In this document: piece after piece, positions 35,860-45,677 of the stretch
Layout of the letters: each line of letters starts with the position of its first letter
Position numbering within the stretch: the first letter of the stretch is position 1
Notes under the pieces: generated by a model
Seen by the model: only the letters and a program-made list of their open reading frames with translations
The model's database searches: none
Told to the model about the DNA's origin: nothing
Source of the DNA: Lutibacter oricola
GTDB taxonomy: Bacteria > Bacteroidota > Bacteroidia > Flavobacteriales > Flavobacteriaceae
Length of the DNA: 64,000 bases
Assembly: GCF_900106565.1 (NCBI RefSeq)
Contig: NZ_FNNJ01000001.1
Span: 496,001 to 560,000, forward strand
Direction: 5' to 3'
Program-made: the position numbers and the translations under genes

Positions 35860-37677
35860 ATGAAATTATTGAAAATTGTAGTAATCCTTTTTTTAAGCGT
35901 TGTGTATACTTCGAACGCTCAAAAAATTAATGTTGCCGATTACGGAATTGAGCCAGGAAAAGATGTAACCTTAGAGGTGAATCAATTAATAGAATCTTTA
36001 AAAGGAAAGAAAGATGTAACCTTGTTTTTTCCAAAAGGACAATATGAGTTTTATCCTGAAAATGCTATTGAAATGTATCGTGCAGTTACAAACCACGATA
36101 ACAGTTTAAAACGATTGGCAATTCCAATTTTTAACTTTGAAAATTTCACCTTAGATGGTAATGGATCAACGTTTATGTTTCATGGTAAAATTTGTCCTAT
36201 TACTGTTAAAGGATCTACAAATACGGTGTTGAAAAACTTTACTATAGATTGGGAACATTCTTTTGTAAATGAAATGAAAGTTATAGAGAACAATGTTGAA
36301 GAAAATTCTTTTGTTGCTGAAATAAATTCAGGGAAATTTGATTTTAGAGTTGAAAACAATCAAATTTTATTTCAACACTATGATTGGGAAGATGTAATAG
36401 GGCAAAATATAGCATTTGACCCAAAAACAAAAGCTCCAATTTGGCAAACAAGAAATTATGCCTTAAATGGTAAGGGAAAAGCAAAAGTTGTAAAACTAGA
36501 TAATGTAAAAGCAAAATTCACAAATATTACAAAAGTAACACCGCCAGTAGGTACAGTTTTCGCAACGTATGGGCCAAGTCCAGGTGGAAACAGATTTGCA
36601 CAAGCAATTCATTTAGATCAATCTAAAGATAATTTTATCGAAAATGTTACGGTATTTGCAGCAGGAGGTATGGGTGTTATTGCTGAACGTTGTGAAAATA
36701 TTACGTTAAATAAATTTATAGTCACTTCAAGAAGCGATAGAAACTTTGCAACAAGAGCAGATGCAACTCATTTTTTAGGATGTAAAGGTTTAATTAAAGT
36801 TGAAAATTGCTTGTTAGAACATATGATGGATGATGGAATTAATGTACACGGCGCCTATATAAAAGTTGAAAAGTATTTAGGTGAAAAAACATTTTTATGT
36901 GAAATAAGTCATAAACAGCAATGGGGATTGGTTTTTGCTGAACCTGGAGACAAAATAATGTTAACTTCAAGAGAAACGGTATTGCCAATTTATGAAACTA
37001 CTGTTACAAAGGCTAAAATATTAAATGAAAAACGAGTTTTAATTACAGTTTCAGATGTGCCTGCTAAAATGCCAACGGGTCCACTTTCTTTTGAAAATAT
37101 TACTTGGAATCCAGATTTAATTATGCGAAATAATACCATTAGAGATAACCGAGCTAGAGCAGCTTTAATTACTACTAAAGGAAATGTATTGATAGAAAAC
37201 AATTTCTTTTCTTCACAAATGCACGGTATTTTAATTGAAGGTGATAATAAAGCTTGGTACGAGTCTGGTGGAGTTAGAGATATTACAATAATAAACAATA
37301 CGTTTGATAATATAGGATATGGTTCAGGAGAACATTACCCATTATTTGCTGCGCCGTTATTTTTACCAAATCAGCATATTGGGGCAGAAAAATACCACCA
37401 TAATATTACTTTTTCAAACAATAAAATTAAAAGTTATAATGGATTGCTAGTCCACGCTTTTAACGTAATAGGGCTAAAAGTTGAAGGTAATGAAGTTGAA
37501 CTAAGTACTAAATACCCAACAGGTTCAAAATTGCCAACAGTTTCTTTAGATTATTGTGAAAACGTTTCAATTCAGAAAAATGAATTTCGCAATTTTTCAT
37601 GGCCTTTAAAGGTTGAGAAGTCAGAAAATTCAACAAGTATTGTAGTTAAAAAGAACAAAGGGCTTTCAAAAAAGTAA
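35860..37677 (+). CDS. GH110 alpha-1,3-galactosidase
   Basis: A 605-residue exported right-handed beta-helix enzyme (signal YTSNAQ), exactly the length of Bacteroides GH110 proteins. Family marks are INVADYGIEPGKDVT, NFTLDGNGSTFMFHG, TIDWEHSF, TRADATHF (Asp301) and HMMDDGINVHG (Asp324, Asp325). These three aspartates have the spacing expected of the catalytic group. GH110 removes terminal alpha-1,3-linked galactose by inversion, and marine members have been proposed to act on lambda-carrageenan fragments. It starts after a 128-base gap (a possible promoter region without a clear box) and is followed 14 bases later by a GH29 gene. Confidence 0.9.
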   Translation: MKLLKIVVILFLSVVYTSNAQKINVADYGIEPGKDVTLEVNQLIESLKGKKDVTLFFPKGQYEFYPENAIEMYRAVTNHDNSLKRLAIPIFNFENFTLDGNGSTFMFHGKICPITVKGSTNTVLKNFTIDWEHSFVNEMKVIENNVEENSFVAEINSGKFDFRVENNQILFQHYDWEDVIGQNIAFDPKTKAPIWQTRNYALNGKGKAKVVKLDNVKAKFTNITKVTPPVGTVFATYGPSPGGNRFAQAIHLDQSKDNFIENVTVFAAGGMGVIAERCENITLNKFIVTSRSDRNFATRADATHFLGCKGLIKVENCLLEHMMDDGINVHGAYIKVEKYLGEKTFLCEISHKQQWGLVFAEPGDKIMLTSRETVLPIYETTVTKAKILNEKRVLITVSDVPAKMPTGPLSFENITWNPDLIMRNNTIRDNRARAALITTKGNVLIENNFFSSQMHGILIEGDNKAWYESGGVRDITIINNTFDNIGYGSGEHYPLFAAPLFLPNQHIGAEKYHHNITFSNNKIKSYNGLLVHAFNVIGLKVEGNEVELSTKYPTGSKLPTVSLDYCENVSIQKNEFRNFSWPLKVEKSENSTSIVVKKNKGLSKK

Positions 37678-37691
37678 ACCACATATAAAAA

Positions 37692-39200
37692 ATGAAAAAG
37701 TTTTTAGCATTGGCAATTATTGCTGTTGTAGGATTTAATTCTTGCGCAGAAAAAAAGGAACAAAAAAAAGAAGTAGAAACAGCGTTTAGGTATCAAGAAG
37801 ATTGGGAATCTATTAGAAGTGGCTACAAAGTTCCAGAATGGTTTAAAGATGCTAAGTTTGGAATATTTTTACATTGGGGTCCATATGCTGTACCTGCCTA
37901 TAGTAGTGAAAAATATCCAAAAGGAATTTATCAAAAAAGTTGGAATAAAGGAGGAATGAATCCTTGGTCGCATCACAGAGAACACCACGGAGACCCTTCA
38001 GTATTTGGGTATAAAGATTTAATTCCAAAGTTTAAAGCTGAAAATTTTGATGCTAAAGAATGGGCTTCTTTATTTAAAAAATCTGGAGCGCGTTATGTTG
38101 TTCCTGTTGCTGAACATCATGATGGGTTTGCTATGTATAAATCTAACGTAACACGTTGGAATGTTGTAAATATGGGGCCTAAAAAAGATGTAATGCAAAT
38201 GTTGTCAGATGCTTGTAAAACGGAAGGAATGAAATTTGGAGTTTCTTCACATTTTGCTTTAAACCGTCAGTATTACAATCACGCTGACCCAAGTTGGGAT
38301 GTAAATGATCCTCAATATCAAGATTTATATTGGAAAAAAATTGAAAGAAATTCATTGCCATCTAAAGAGTTTTTAGATTTATGGTGGAACAGAACAACGG
38401 ATATTATAGATAATTATGAGCCAGATTTATTATGGTTCGATTTCGGTTTAGACAAACCAGGTTTTGAACCAATGCATAAAAAAATACTTGCATACTATTA
38501 TAACAAAGGGTTAGATTGGGATAAAGGTGTTGTTTTTCAAGATAAAAATATGAAGGGTAAATCTTTTCCGGAAGATTTAATTACGTTAGATATTGAACGT
38601 GGTAGAATGGATGGAATTTATAAATATCCTTGGCAAACAGATACTTCAATTGGAAAAATTTCTTGGGGTTATATTAAAGATGAAGAATATAAAACATCTA
38701 ATTATTTGTTAGATGAATTGATCGATATTGTTAGTAAAAACGGATGTTTATTATTGAATATTGGACCAAAAGCTGACGGGACAATACCTGATGAAGCAAA
38801 AACCATTTTAGAAGAAATGGGAAGTTGGTTAACAGTTAATGATGAAGCCATTTTTAACACACGCCCTTGGAAAATATTTGGTGAAGGACCAACAAAAGTG
38901 AGTAAAGGTCATCATTCAGAAAAAAACAATAAAGAGTCTGGTTTTGAAGACATTCGTTTCACCACAAAAGGAGATATTTTATATGCAACTTCTTTGGGTT
39001 GGCCAAAAGATGGCGTTTTCACAATAAAATCTTTAGCTAAAGGGAATGAATATGAAACTAGAGAAATAGCTTCTATAAAATTTATTAGTGGAAACAATAA
39101 AATAGATTGGAAACAATTGGAAAAAGGGCTTCAAATAAAGGTTGAAGGAGAACAACCTTGTGAGGCTGCTTTTGCTTTTAAAATTGAATTCAAAAAATAG
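37692..39200 (+). CDS. Lipoprotein GH29 alpha-L-fucosidase/alpha-L-galactosidase-type enzyme
   Basis: A 502-residue lipoprotein (GFNS-C18). GH29 marks are FKDAKFGIFLHWGPY, AEHHDGFAMY, SRW-like VTRW, and LLWFDFGLD with probable nucleophile Asp250. The barrel continues to LLLNIGPKADGTIP, then a beta-sandwich domain (about 400-502). GH29 enzymes retain configuration and release alpha-L-fucose, and some marine relatives in porphyran loci release alpha-L-galactose. In a galactan locus the latter is plausible but unproven. It lies between GH110 and a sulfatase with short gaps. The GH29 at 52046 is a distinct paralogue. Confidence 0.9.
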   Translation: MKKFLALAIIAVVGFNSCAEKKEQKKEVETAFRYQEDWESIRSGYKVPEWFKDAKFGIFLHWGPYAVPAYSSEKYPKGIYQKSWNKGGMNPWSHHREHHGDPSVFGYKDLIPKFKAENFDAKEWASLFKKSGARYVVPVAEHHDGFAMYKSNVTRWNVVNMGPKKDVMQMLSDACKTEGMKFGVSSHFALNRQYYNHADPSWDVNDPQYQDLYWKKIERNSLPSKEFLDLWWNRTTDIIDNYEPDLLWFDFGLDKPGFEPMHKKILAYYYNKGLDWDKGVVFQDKNMKGKSFPEDLITLDIERGRMDGIYKYPWQTDTSIGKISWGYIKDEEYKTSNYLLDELIDIVSKNGCLLLNIGPKADGTIPDEAKTILEEMGSWLTVNDEAIFNTRPWKIFGEGPTKVSKGHHSEKNNKESGFEDIRFTTKGDILYATSLGWPKDGVFTIKSLAKGNEYETREIASIKFISGNNKIDWKQLEKGLQIKVEGEQPCEAAFAFKIEFKK

Positions 39201-39227
39201 TTTTTCATTTAAAAAACGTTAAAAACG

Positions 39228-40787
39228 ATGCATTATAAGTTCTCAAAACTAATTGTAATTGCGTGTTTATTTGCTTTTGTAACTGCTAAAGCACAAGACA
39301 AAAGGCCAAATATTTTATGGATAACAATAGAAGATTGGTCACCAGATTTATCTTGTTACGGAACCAAAGGAATTTCGACTCCAAATGTTGATAAATTAGC
39401 TTCCGAAGGAATTTTATATAAAAAAGCATTTACTACTTCGCCAGTTTGTTCAACATCACGTTCAGCTATGATGACTGGGTTTTATCAAAACTATATTGGC
39501 GCAAATCAACATAGAGAACATAACAAACAACCATTACCTTATGGCATAAAACCAATACCTCATATTATGAAAGAGGCTGGTTATTTTACTGCCTTAATGA
39601 GTTGGAAAACGGACTGTAATTTTATTCCTAATAAAAGAAATGAGTTGTTTGAAGGTGAAGACTGGAAAGAACGCAAACCTGGGCAACCATTTTTTGCAAG
39701 AATTACTTTTGGAGGAACACACCGTTCTTGGAATCGTGATCCTCAAAACCCTATTGCAACTTCAGACATTGAGTTACCGCCATATTATGCCGATACGGAG
39801 TTTAACCGCAGAGATTGGGCAAATGGTTTAGAGCAAATGCAATTGGTAGATCGTGAAATTGGAGCTTTGTTAAAACGTTTAGAAGATGAAGGTTTGGCTG
39901 AAAATACCATTGTGTTTTTTATTGGAGATCACGGACGTTGTCATATACGTGGTAAACAATTTTTGTATGATGGCGGAATTCAAATACCAATGATTATGCG
40001 TTGGCCAGGAAAGGTAAAGCCAAATGCTGTAAGCGATAATATGGTAATGTCTATTGATATTTGTGCAACAATTTTAGAAGCTGCAGGAGTTAAAGAACCA
40101 GTTGCTTTACACGGTAAAAGTTTGTTTAGTAATGCTGTAAAAAATAGAAAATATGTGTTTGCAGCGCGTGATAAAATGGATGAAACTCATGATGCAATGC
40201 GTGCAATTAGATCAAAAGATTATAAATTAATTTTAAATTTAATGCCTGAGCGTCCGTATTTGCAATACAATAAATACAAAGAAGGCGCATATCCAATGTT
40301 GGCGGAGATGAATATTTTAAATATGAAAGGAAAACTAACGCCTGCACAAGCAGCTTTATTTGCTTCAACAAAACCAGAAATTGAATTGTTTGATTTGCAA
40401 AAAGATCCTTTTGAAATTAATAATGTTGCTGATAACCCAAAATACGCTTCAGTTAAAAAAGAATTATTGGCTGAATTAGAAAATTGGAGAACAAATGTAA
40501 TTAAAGATAAAGGTGTTACTAACGAGTTTAGAGGAGCAACTGTTTTTCCTGAAGAATGCCCAAATACTACGGTAGATGAGTGGGTGAAAACAAATGCTGA
40601 AAATTATGATTTTAATGTTGTTGGTTGGCCAAAATGGTTTCCAACAAGAGATTTGGAAGCTTGGGAAGTTGCGCGTAAAAAATGGGAACCGTATGTAATG
40701 CGTAAGGCAGATGAAAAAGTGTTAAGACCATTTATTACCATTCCTTCAGAAAAAGAATTAAGAAAAAGAGCATCTAAAAAACATTGA
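39228..40787 (+). CDS. Secreted sulfatase (S1) with unusual CSTSR active site
   Basis: A 519-residue enzyme with a type I signal (VTAKAQ). The formylglycine candidate is Cys74 in SPVCSTSRSAMMTG, where the residue at +2 is Thr, outside the usual C-x-P/A-x-R signature. The early metal site is IEDWSPD (Glu-Asp rather than Asp-Asp) and the late site is GDHGRCHIRG. It pairs with the sulfatases at 10534 and 53662 by the NILW(I/V)(T/A)xED opening and the xMPERP...KGKLTPAQ block. Conversion to formylglycine is probable but less certain than for its neighbours. It ends 14 bases before the next GH2 start. Confidence 0.9.
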   Translation: MHYKFSKLIVIACLFAFVTAKAQDKRPNILWITIEDWSPDLSCYGTKGISTPNVDKLASEGILYKKAFTTSPVCSTSRSAMMTGFYQNYIGANQHREHNKQPLPYGIKPIPHIMKEAGYFTALMSWKTDCNFIPNKRNELFEGEDWKERKPGQPFFARITFGGTHRSWNRDPQNPIATSDIELPPYYADTEFNRRDWANGLEQMQLVDREIGALLKRLEDEGLAENTIVFFIGDHGRCHIRGKQFLYDGGIQIPMIMRWPGKVKPNAVSDNMVMSIDICATILEAAGVKEPVALHGKSLFSNAVKNRKYVFAARDKMDETHDAMRAIRSKDYKLILNLMPERPYLQYNKYKEGAYPMLAEMNILNMKGKLTPAQAALFASTKPEIELFDLQKDPFEINNVADNPKYASVKKELLAELENWRTNVIKDKGVTNEFRGATVFPEECPNTTVDEWVKTNAENYDFNVVGWPKWFPTRDLEAWEVARKKWEPYVMRKADEKVLRPFITIPSEKELRKRASKKH

Positions 40788-40801
40788 TAAAACCCAGTCA
40801 A

Positions 40802-43507
40802 ATGAACTTTAATTTATTTAAATATTTTTGTTGTCTAGCAGTAGTATTAGTTTCATTTCAACCAGTTTCTTCACAAGAAGAACCAGAGTTTTCAAAAGCT
40901 GGTTTTTGGGAAGTAGAAAATAGCGGAAGAACTGTTTACAATTTCAATTTAGGCTGGCGTTTTTATTTAGGTGAAAATGAACAAGCTTTTCAGCAAAATT
41001 TTGATGATTCAAGTTGGGATATTGTAAACTGTCCAAACGGATTGGAATACAATTCCAGTGAAGTTAGCGGAAGTGTAAATTACCAAGGTGTTGCTTGGTA
41101 TAGAAAACATTTTACACCTTCTTCAACTTCAAAAAATAAAATTGTTAAGCTTCATTTTGAAGCTGTAATGGGAAAATGTAAAGTTTGGTTGAATGGTGAA
41201 TTATTAGGCGAGCATTATGGAGGTTATTTACCTTTTGAAATTGACTTAACTAACAAGCTGAATTTTGAAAAAGACAATGTAGTGGTTGTTATGGCTGATA
41301 ATAGCGATGATCCATTATATCCACCAGGAAAACCACAAACAAGATTAGATTTTTCTTATTTTGGAGGAATTTATCGTGATGTTTGGATGGTTGAAACAGG
41401 AACAGTTTATGTAACCAACCCAAATGCTGTTGATAAAGTTGCAGGAGGTGGGATTTTTACACATATTGAATCCATTTCAGAGAATAAATCTGTAGTTTCT
41501 GCAAGTATTGAAATTCAAAATGATGGATTGAAAAGCAATAAAATAAAAGCAGATTTAATTTTAATAGATTCTGAAGGTGAAGTTGTTTCAAAAGCTTTAA
41601 AAAAAGTAACAATTAAAGCCAATAAATCAACAAAAATAAAACACACTTTTTCTGTTGAAAACCCTAAACTATGGTCGCCTTGGTCTCCAGATCTTTATAG
41701 ATTAGAAGTTATTTTAAAAGATGATAAAGGAACCAGATTAGATGGAGTTGCTTCAAGAATTGGAATTAGAAAAATAGAATTTAAAGGTAAGGATGGATTT
41801 TACCTTAACAATAAACCATATCCTGGAAAATTAATTGGTGTAAACCGCCATCAAGATCACGGTTATGTTGGAAATGCGATTCCAAATAACGGACAATGGC
41901 GAGATGCTAAAATATTTAAAGAAGGTGGTTCAGACATAATTAGAGCCGCACATTATCCGGCAGATCCTGCATTTATGGATGCTTGTGATGAATTAGGGTT
42001 GTTTTATATTGAAGCAACACCTGGTTGGCAATTTTGGAACGAAGAAAATCCAATTTTTGAAAAACGAGTGTACCAAGATATTCGAAATATGGTACGAAGA
42101 GATCGAAATTATGCTTCTGTAATAATGTGGGAGCCCATTTTAAACGAATCTCGTTATCCATCCTATTTTGCTGAAAAAGCGCACAATGTAGTTCACGAGG
42201 AATATCCAATGCAAGGAGCTTATACAGTTTGTGATAAAAAAGCAGACGGACAAGAACATTTTGATGTAGTATATGCTCACGATTATAATGTAGATTTTTT
42301 AACAGAAAAACGTTGTACGTTTACACGTGAATTTGGTGATAATGTAGACGATTTTAACTCTCAAAATTCACCAAGTAGAGTAGCGAGAGCTTGGGGAGAA
42401 CAGCCACAAATTGTACAAGCACAATATTATGCCGATGTAGATTATGTACATACAACATTAGAATCTTTACACGCAATGCCAGCGCAACATGTTGGTGGTA
42501 CGCTTTGGGCTGGTTTTGATCATCAAAGAGGGTATCATTGCGATCCGTTTTATGGTGGTTTAGCAGATGTTTTTCGTCAGCCAAAATATTCGTATCAACT
42601 GTTTAAAAGTCAGCGAGATATTTCAGAAAACAATGAGCCATTTATTTTTGTTGCGCACGAAATGACTCCGTTTTCTGGAGCAGATGTTAGCGTGTATACA
42701 AATTGTGATGAAGTTCGACTAACTTTGCACCAAGGATTAGCAGTATATCAGAAAAAGGCACATAAAACAGAAACAGAATTAAAACTGATTAAAAGAGGGC
42801 AGCCTAAATTAAGAATTATTAAACCAATCAAAAAGATTCCGCACCCTATTGTAACATTTGAAAACGTGTTCGATTTTATGGATACAAAGTATTTGCATAG
42901 AGGCGGAGGGAAAAGTAAATCAAGTATTTTAGTTGAAGGATTAATGGATGGGAAAGTTGTAGTTTCTGAAAGAAAAGTAGCTGCTAAAAAACCAACAAGA
43001 TTACAATTAAAGGTGCAGAATAGTGGATTGCCTTTAATTGCAAATGGATCAGATTTTGTGCTAGTTGTGGCTTCAATGATAGATCAAGATGGTGTTGTAA
43101 AACATTTGAATGAAAATACCGTGAAATTTGAAGTAGAAGGAGAAGGTGCAATTATTGGAGATGCATCAATTTCAGCAAATCCAAAAAGATTAGATTGGGG
43201 AACTGCTCCATTATTGGTAAGATCAACTAATAAATCTGGAAAAATTAAAATTAAAGCTTCATTATTGAATGAAGGAAAAAGCACACCGTTATCTGGTGAG
43301 TTGATTATAGAAAGTGTTCCTTCAGAAAACAAATTCTTATTTACAGAAGTTGGTTCAGAAAAAACAAAAACAACCACAATTAAATCACAAACAGAATTAT
43401 CGATTGAAAGTTTAATGAAACAGAATAAAGAACTTCAAAAAAAACTAATCGATTTAAAATTAAAACAAGAAGAAAAAGAGCAAATTGAGTTTGATGAAAA
43501 TCATTAA
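40802..43507 (+). CDS. GH2 beta-galactosidase-type glycosidase with C-terminal coiled coil, second copy
   Basis: A 901-residue exported enzyme. I start it at the ATG at 40802, which begins a proper signal (MNFNLFKYF...PVSSQ); a TTG six codons upstream overlaps the previous stop and is less likely. It parallels the GH2 at 3314: AGFWEVENSGR for AGFYEVENSPR, RLDFSYFGGIY for GLDFSYLGGIY, and GVNRHQDHGYVGNA for GVNRHQDYAYVGNA. The acid/base is Asn448-Glu449 in ILNES and the probable nucleophile is Glu510 in TREFGD. The tail is again a heptad helix (IESLMKQNKELQKKLIDLKL). Two homologous coiled-coil GH2 enzymes could form homo- or hetero-oligomers. Confidence 0.92.
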   Translation: MNFNLFKYFCCLAVVLVSFQPVSSQEEPEFSKAGFWEVENSGRTVYNFNLGWRFYLGENEQAFQQNFDDSSWDIVNCPNGLEYNSSEVSGSVNYQGVAWYRKHFTPSSTSKNKIVKLHFEAVMGKCKVWLNGELLGEHYGGYLPFEIDLTNKLNFEKDNVVVVMADNSDDPLYPPGKPQTRLDFSYFGGIYRDVWMVETGTVYVTNPNAVDKVAGGGIFTHIESISENKSVVSASIEIQNDGLKSNKIKADLILIDSEGEVVSKALKKVTIKANKSTKIKHTFSVENPKLWSPWSPDLYRLEVILKDDKGTRLDGVASRIGIRKIEFKGKDGFYLNNKPYPGKLIGVNRHQDHGYVGNAIPNNGQWRDAKIFKEGGSDIIRAAHYPADPAFMDACDELGLFYIEATPGWQFWNEENPIFEKRVYQDIRNMVRRDRNYASVIMWEPILNESRYPSYFAEKAHNVVHEEYPMQGAYTVCDKKADGQEHFDVVYAHDYNVDFLTEKRCTFTREFGDNVDDFNSQNSPSRVARAWGEQPQIVQAQYYADVDYVHTTLESLHAMPAQHVGGTLWAGFDHQRGYHCDPFYGGLADVFRQPKYSYQLFKSQRDISENNEPFIFVAHEMTPFSGADVSVYTNCDEVRLTLHQGLAVYQKKAHKTETELKLIKRGQPKLRIIKPIKKIPHPIVTFENVFDFMDTKYLHRGGGKSKSSILVEGLMDGKVVVSERKVAAKKPTRLQLKVQNSGLPLIANGSDFVLVVASMIDQDGVVKHLNENTVKFEVEGEGAIIGDASISANPKRLDWGTAPLLVRSTNKSGKIKIKASLLNEGKSTPLSGELIIESVPSENKFLFTEVGSEKTKTTTIKSQTELSIESLMKQNKELQKKLIDLKLKQEEKEQIEFDENH

Positions 43508-43741
43508 TTTTTTGTGAAAAATAGTTTTAGTTTTAAGGACTGTTATTTAACTATAAATTTAGTATTAGTTGTTATAGCAGGCGTTTAGACGTGTTTGTTA
43601 AGTTTTTGTAAGGTGTTTGTTCTGGGTTTAGTTCATTAAAAAATCGATATTTGAACTGACAGGTACAATCAATTTACTTATGCATTCAATTGTTATATCT
43701 TAATTGATGATTTTTATATCATTCGAAAAATAAACCTAAAA

Positions 43742-45670
43742 ATGAAACGTAGAAACTTTTTTAAAACAGGAGCAAAAGGAGCATTAGCGGCAGGATTATT
43801 TCCAATTATGGGAGATATTACTGCACAAACTTCAAGTAGTTCAGATAAAAGATTATTTAATTGGAATGAAGGTGTAGAAGGAATTAAAGGAGATCCAGTT
43901 AGAAGAAAAACATTAAATGTAGATGTTGCTGTAATTGGTGGTGGAATGTCTGGTATTTCTGCAGCTGTTTCTGCCGCTAGAAATGGAGCGAAAGTTGTTT
44001 TGGTACAAGACAGGCCTGTTTTAGGTGGTAACGCATCTAGTGAAATGAGGGTTACGGTTAATGGTGTTCAAAGTTTAAGTAATAAACACAAAGTTGAACG
44101 TGAAACAGGTATTGTTGAAGAACTTTTAATCGAGAATTGGCATTACAATCCACAAGAGTCTTATCCAGTTTGGGATCACGTTTTGTATAACTACGTGGTT
44201 CGTGAAAAGAATTTAACATTGTTATTAAACACTTCGGCAATAAGTGTTGAAATGAATGATGATAAAATAAAGTCTGTTGTTTGTAGACAATTAACAACTG
44301 AAACAGATTTTACCATAAACGCAGCTATGTTTTGCGATTGTTCTGGAGACGGATTTATGGCTGCTTCAGCAGGAGCTGAATTTAGAATGGGACGTGAAGG
44401 AAAAGCCGAATTTAACGAGAAATATGCTCCAGACGAACCAGATGGTTGGGTAATGGGAGATTGTTTTATGATGATAACCAAAGATATGGGAAAACCTGTA
44501 CCTTTTTATCCTCCAGAATATGCCATTCCGTTTGATGCTGAAACCGCTTTTAAAGACAAACACAGAAAAGTGAAGCAAGTAAAAGAAGGTTTTTGGTGGG
44601 TTGAATTAAGTAGCGATGTTGATATTATTGGTGAGAGAGATGAAATTCGTCATAGATTAATGGCTCATTTTTATGGAGTTTGGGATCATATTAAAAATTC
44701 AGGTAATTTCCCTGAAGCAGAAAATATTGCGTTAGATTGGATTGGTTCTATTCCAGGACGTAGAGAATCTCGCAGATTTATGGGGGATTACATTTTAAAA
44801 GAAGGTGATTTATTGGGGAACACTCAATTTGATGATGCAATTGCCTTTGGAGGTTGGAGTTTAGACGAACATTGTCCAGGAGGTATTGAAAACTTAAAAG
44901 AACCAGCAAGTTATTTTCATTCAAGATTTAAAGAAGTGTATCAAGTGCCTTTTAGATGTTTATATTCTAAAAATATTTCAAATTTATTGTTTGCCGGAAG
45001 AAATGTAAGCGTTACGCATATGGCGTTGTCTTCAACAAGAATTATCGGTACTTGCTCTATGATGGGACAAGCTGCAGGAACTGCTGCGGCAATGTGTGCT
45101 GAAAAAGGTGTAAATCCAAGAGGATTATATCAAAATAATATGAATGAATTGCAAGAGCAATTATTGCGTGATGATTCTTATTTTCCTAATCGACCAGCAA
45201 ATGATCCAAAAGATAAAGCTAAAAAAGTAGCAACTATTTTTGCTTCTTCAACAGCATCTGGAGATGCTAAATTATTGCTAGATGGTGTGTCGCGTGATGA
45301 GATTGAGAAAATTCACCATTGGCAATCTGAAGGTTTAAATGAAGAGTTACAATTAGAATGGAATAAGCCTCAAAAATTAACAAGCGTTGAAATGAAGTTT
45401 GATACAAACTTGCAACGTAAAATGATGATGCATAAAAATCCAGCTAAAAACAAAGGACAAGTTATTGGAATTCCACCTGAATTAATTAAAAATTTAAGTG
45501 TTGAAGCTAGAGTTAAAGGAGATTGGGTTGAAGTTGGAAAGGTAGATTATAATAAAACACGATTGGTAAAAGTTAATTTCAATGAAGTTAAAACTACCGC
45601 AGTACGTGTTAAATTAAAAGATACTCACGGAGCAGAAAGTATAAAAATGTTTGAAATACGTTGTTACTAA
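43742..45670 (+). CDS. Tat-exported FAD-dependent oxidoreductase
   Basis: A 642-residue protein with a twin-arginine signal (MKRRNFFKTGAKGAL...TAQ), consistent with export carrying bound cofactor. The dinucleotide-binding motif is VDVAVIGGGMSGISAA (GGGMSG, 66-71), followed by the acidic strand end VVLVQD and GGNASSEMR, typical of the FAD_oxidored group. Conserved later blocks are CDCSGDGFMAASAGA, SIPGRRESRRFMGDY, LFAGRNVSVTHMALSSTR and GQAAGTAAAMC. The last 140 residues look like a discoidin/CBM-type beta-sandwich (VRVKLKDTHG...KMFEIRCY). Members occur in polysaccharide loci; sugar oxidation is a reasonable guess, but the substrate is unknown. Only 7 bases separate it from the flavin-motif gene. 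Confidence 0.85.
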   Translation: MKRRNFFKTGAKGALAAGLFPIMGDITAQTSSSSDKRLFNWNEGVEGIKGDPVRRKTLNVDVAVIGGGMSGISAAVSAARNGAKVVLVQDRPVLGGNASSEMRVTVNGVQSLSNKHKVERETGIVEELLIENWHYNPQESYPVWDHVLYNYVVREKNLTLLLNTSAISVEMNDDKIKSVVCRQLTTETDFTINAAMFCDCSGDGFMAASAGAEFRMGREGKAEFNEKYAPDEPDGWVMGDCFMMITKDMGKPVPFYPPEYAIPFDAETAFKDKHRKVKQVKEGFWWVELSSDVDIIGERDEIRHRLMAHFYGVWDHIKNSGNFPEAENIALDWIGSIPGRRESRRFMGDYILKEGDLLGNTQFDDAIAFGGWSLDEHCPGGIENLKEPASYFHSRFKEVYQVPFRCLYSKNISNLLFAGRNVSVTHMALSSTRIIGTCSMMGQAAGTAAAMCAEKGVNPRGLYQNNMNELQEQLLRDDSYFPNRPANDPKDKAKKVATIFASSTASGDAKLLLDGVSRDEIEKIHHWQSEGLNEELQLEWNKPQKLTSVEMKFDTNLQRKMMMHKNPAKNKGQVIGIPPELIKNLSVEARVKGDWVEVGKVDYNKTRLVKVNFNEVKTTAVRVKLKDTHGAESIKMFEIRCY

Positions 45671-45677
45671 TTAATAT

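Noticed and set aside
37692-39200. Fucoidan as the main substrate, suggested by the GH29 genes
   Set aside because: GH150-like, GH82-like, GH110 and GH2 genes point to a galactan; no GH107, GH168, GH95 or GH141 candidate was seen.
40784-40801. TTG start six codons upstream for the second coiled-coil GH2
   Set aside because: It overlaps the preceding stop codon and spoils an otherwise good signal peptide that begins at the ATG at 40802.
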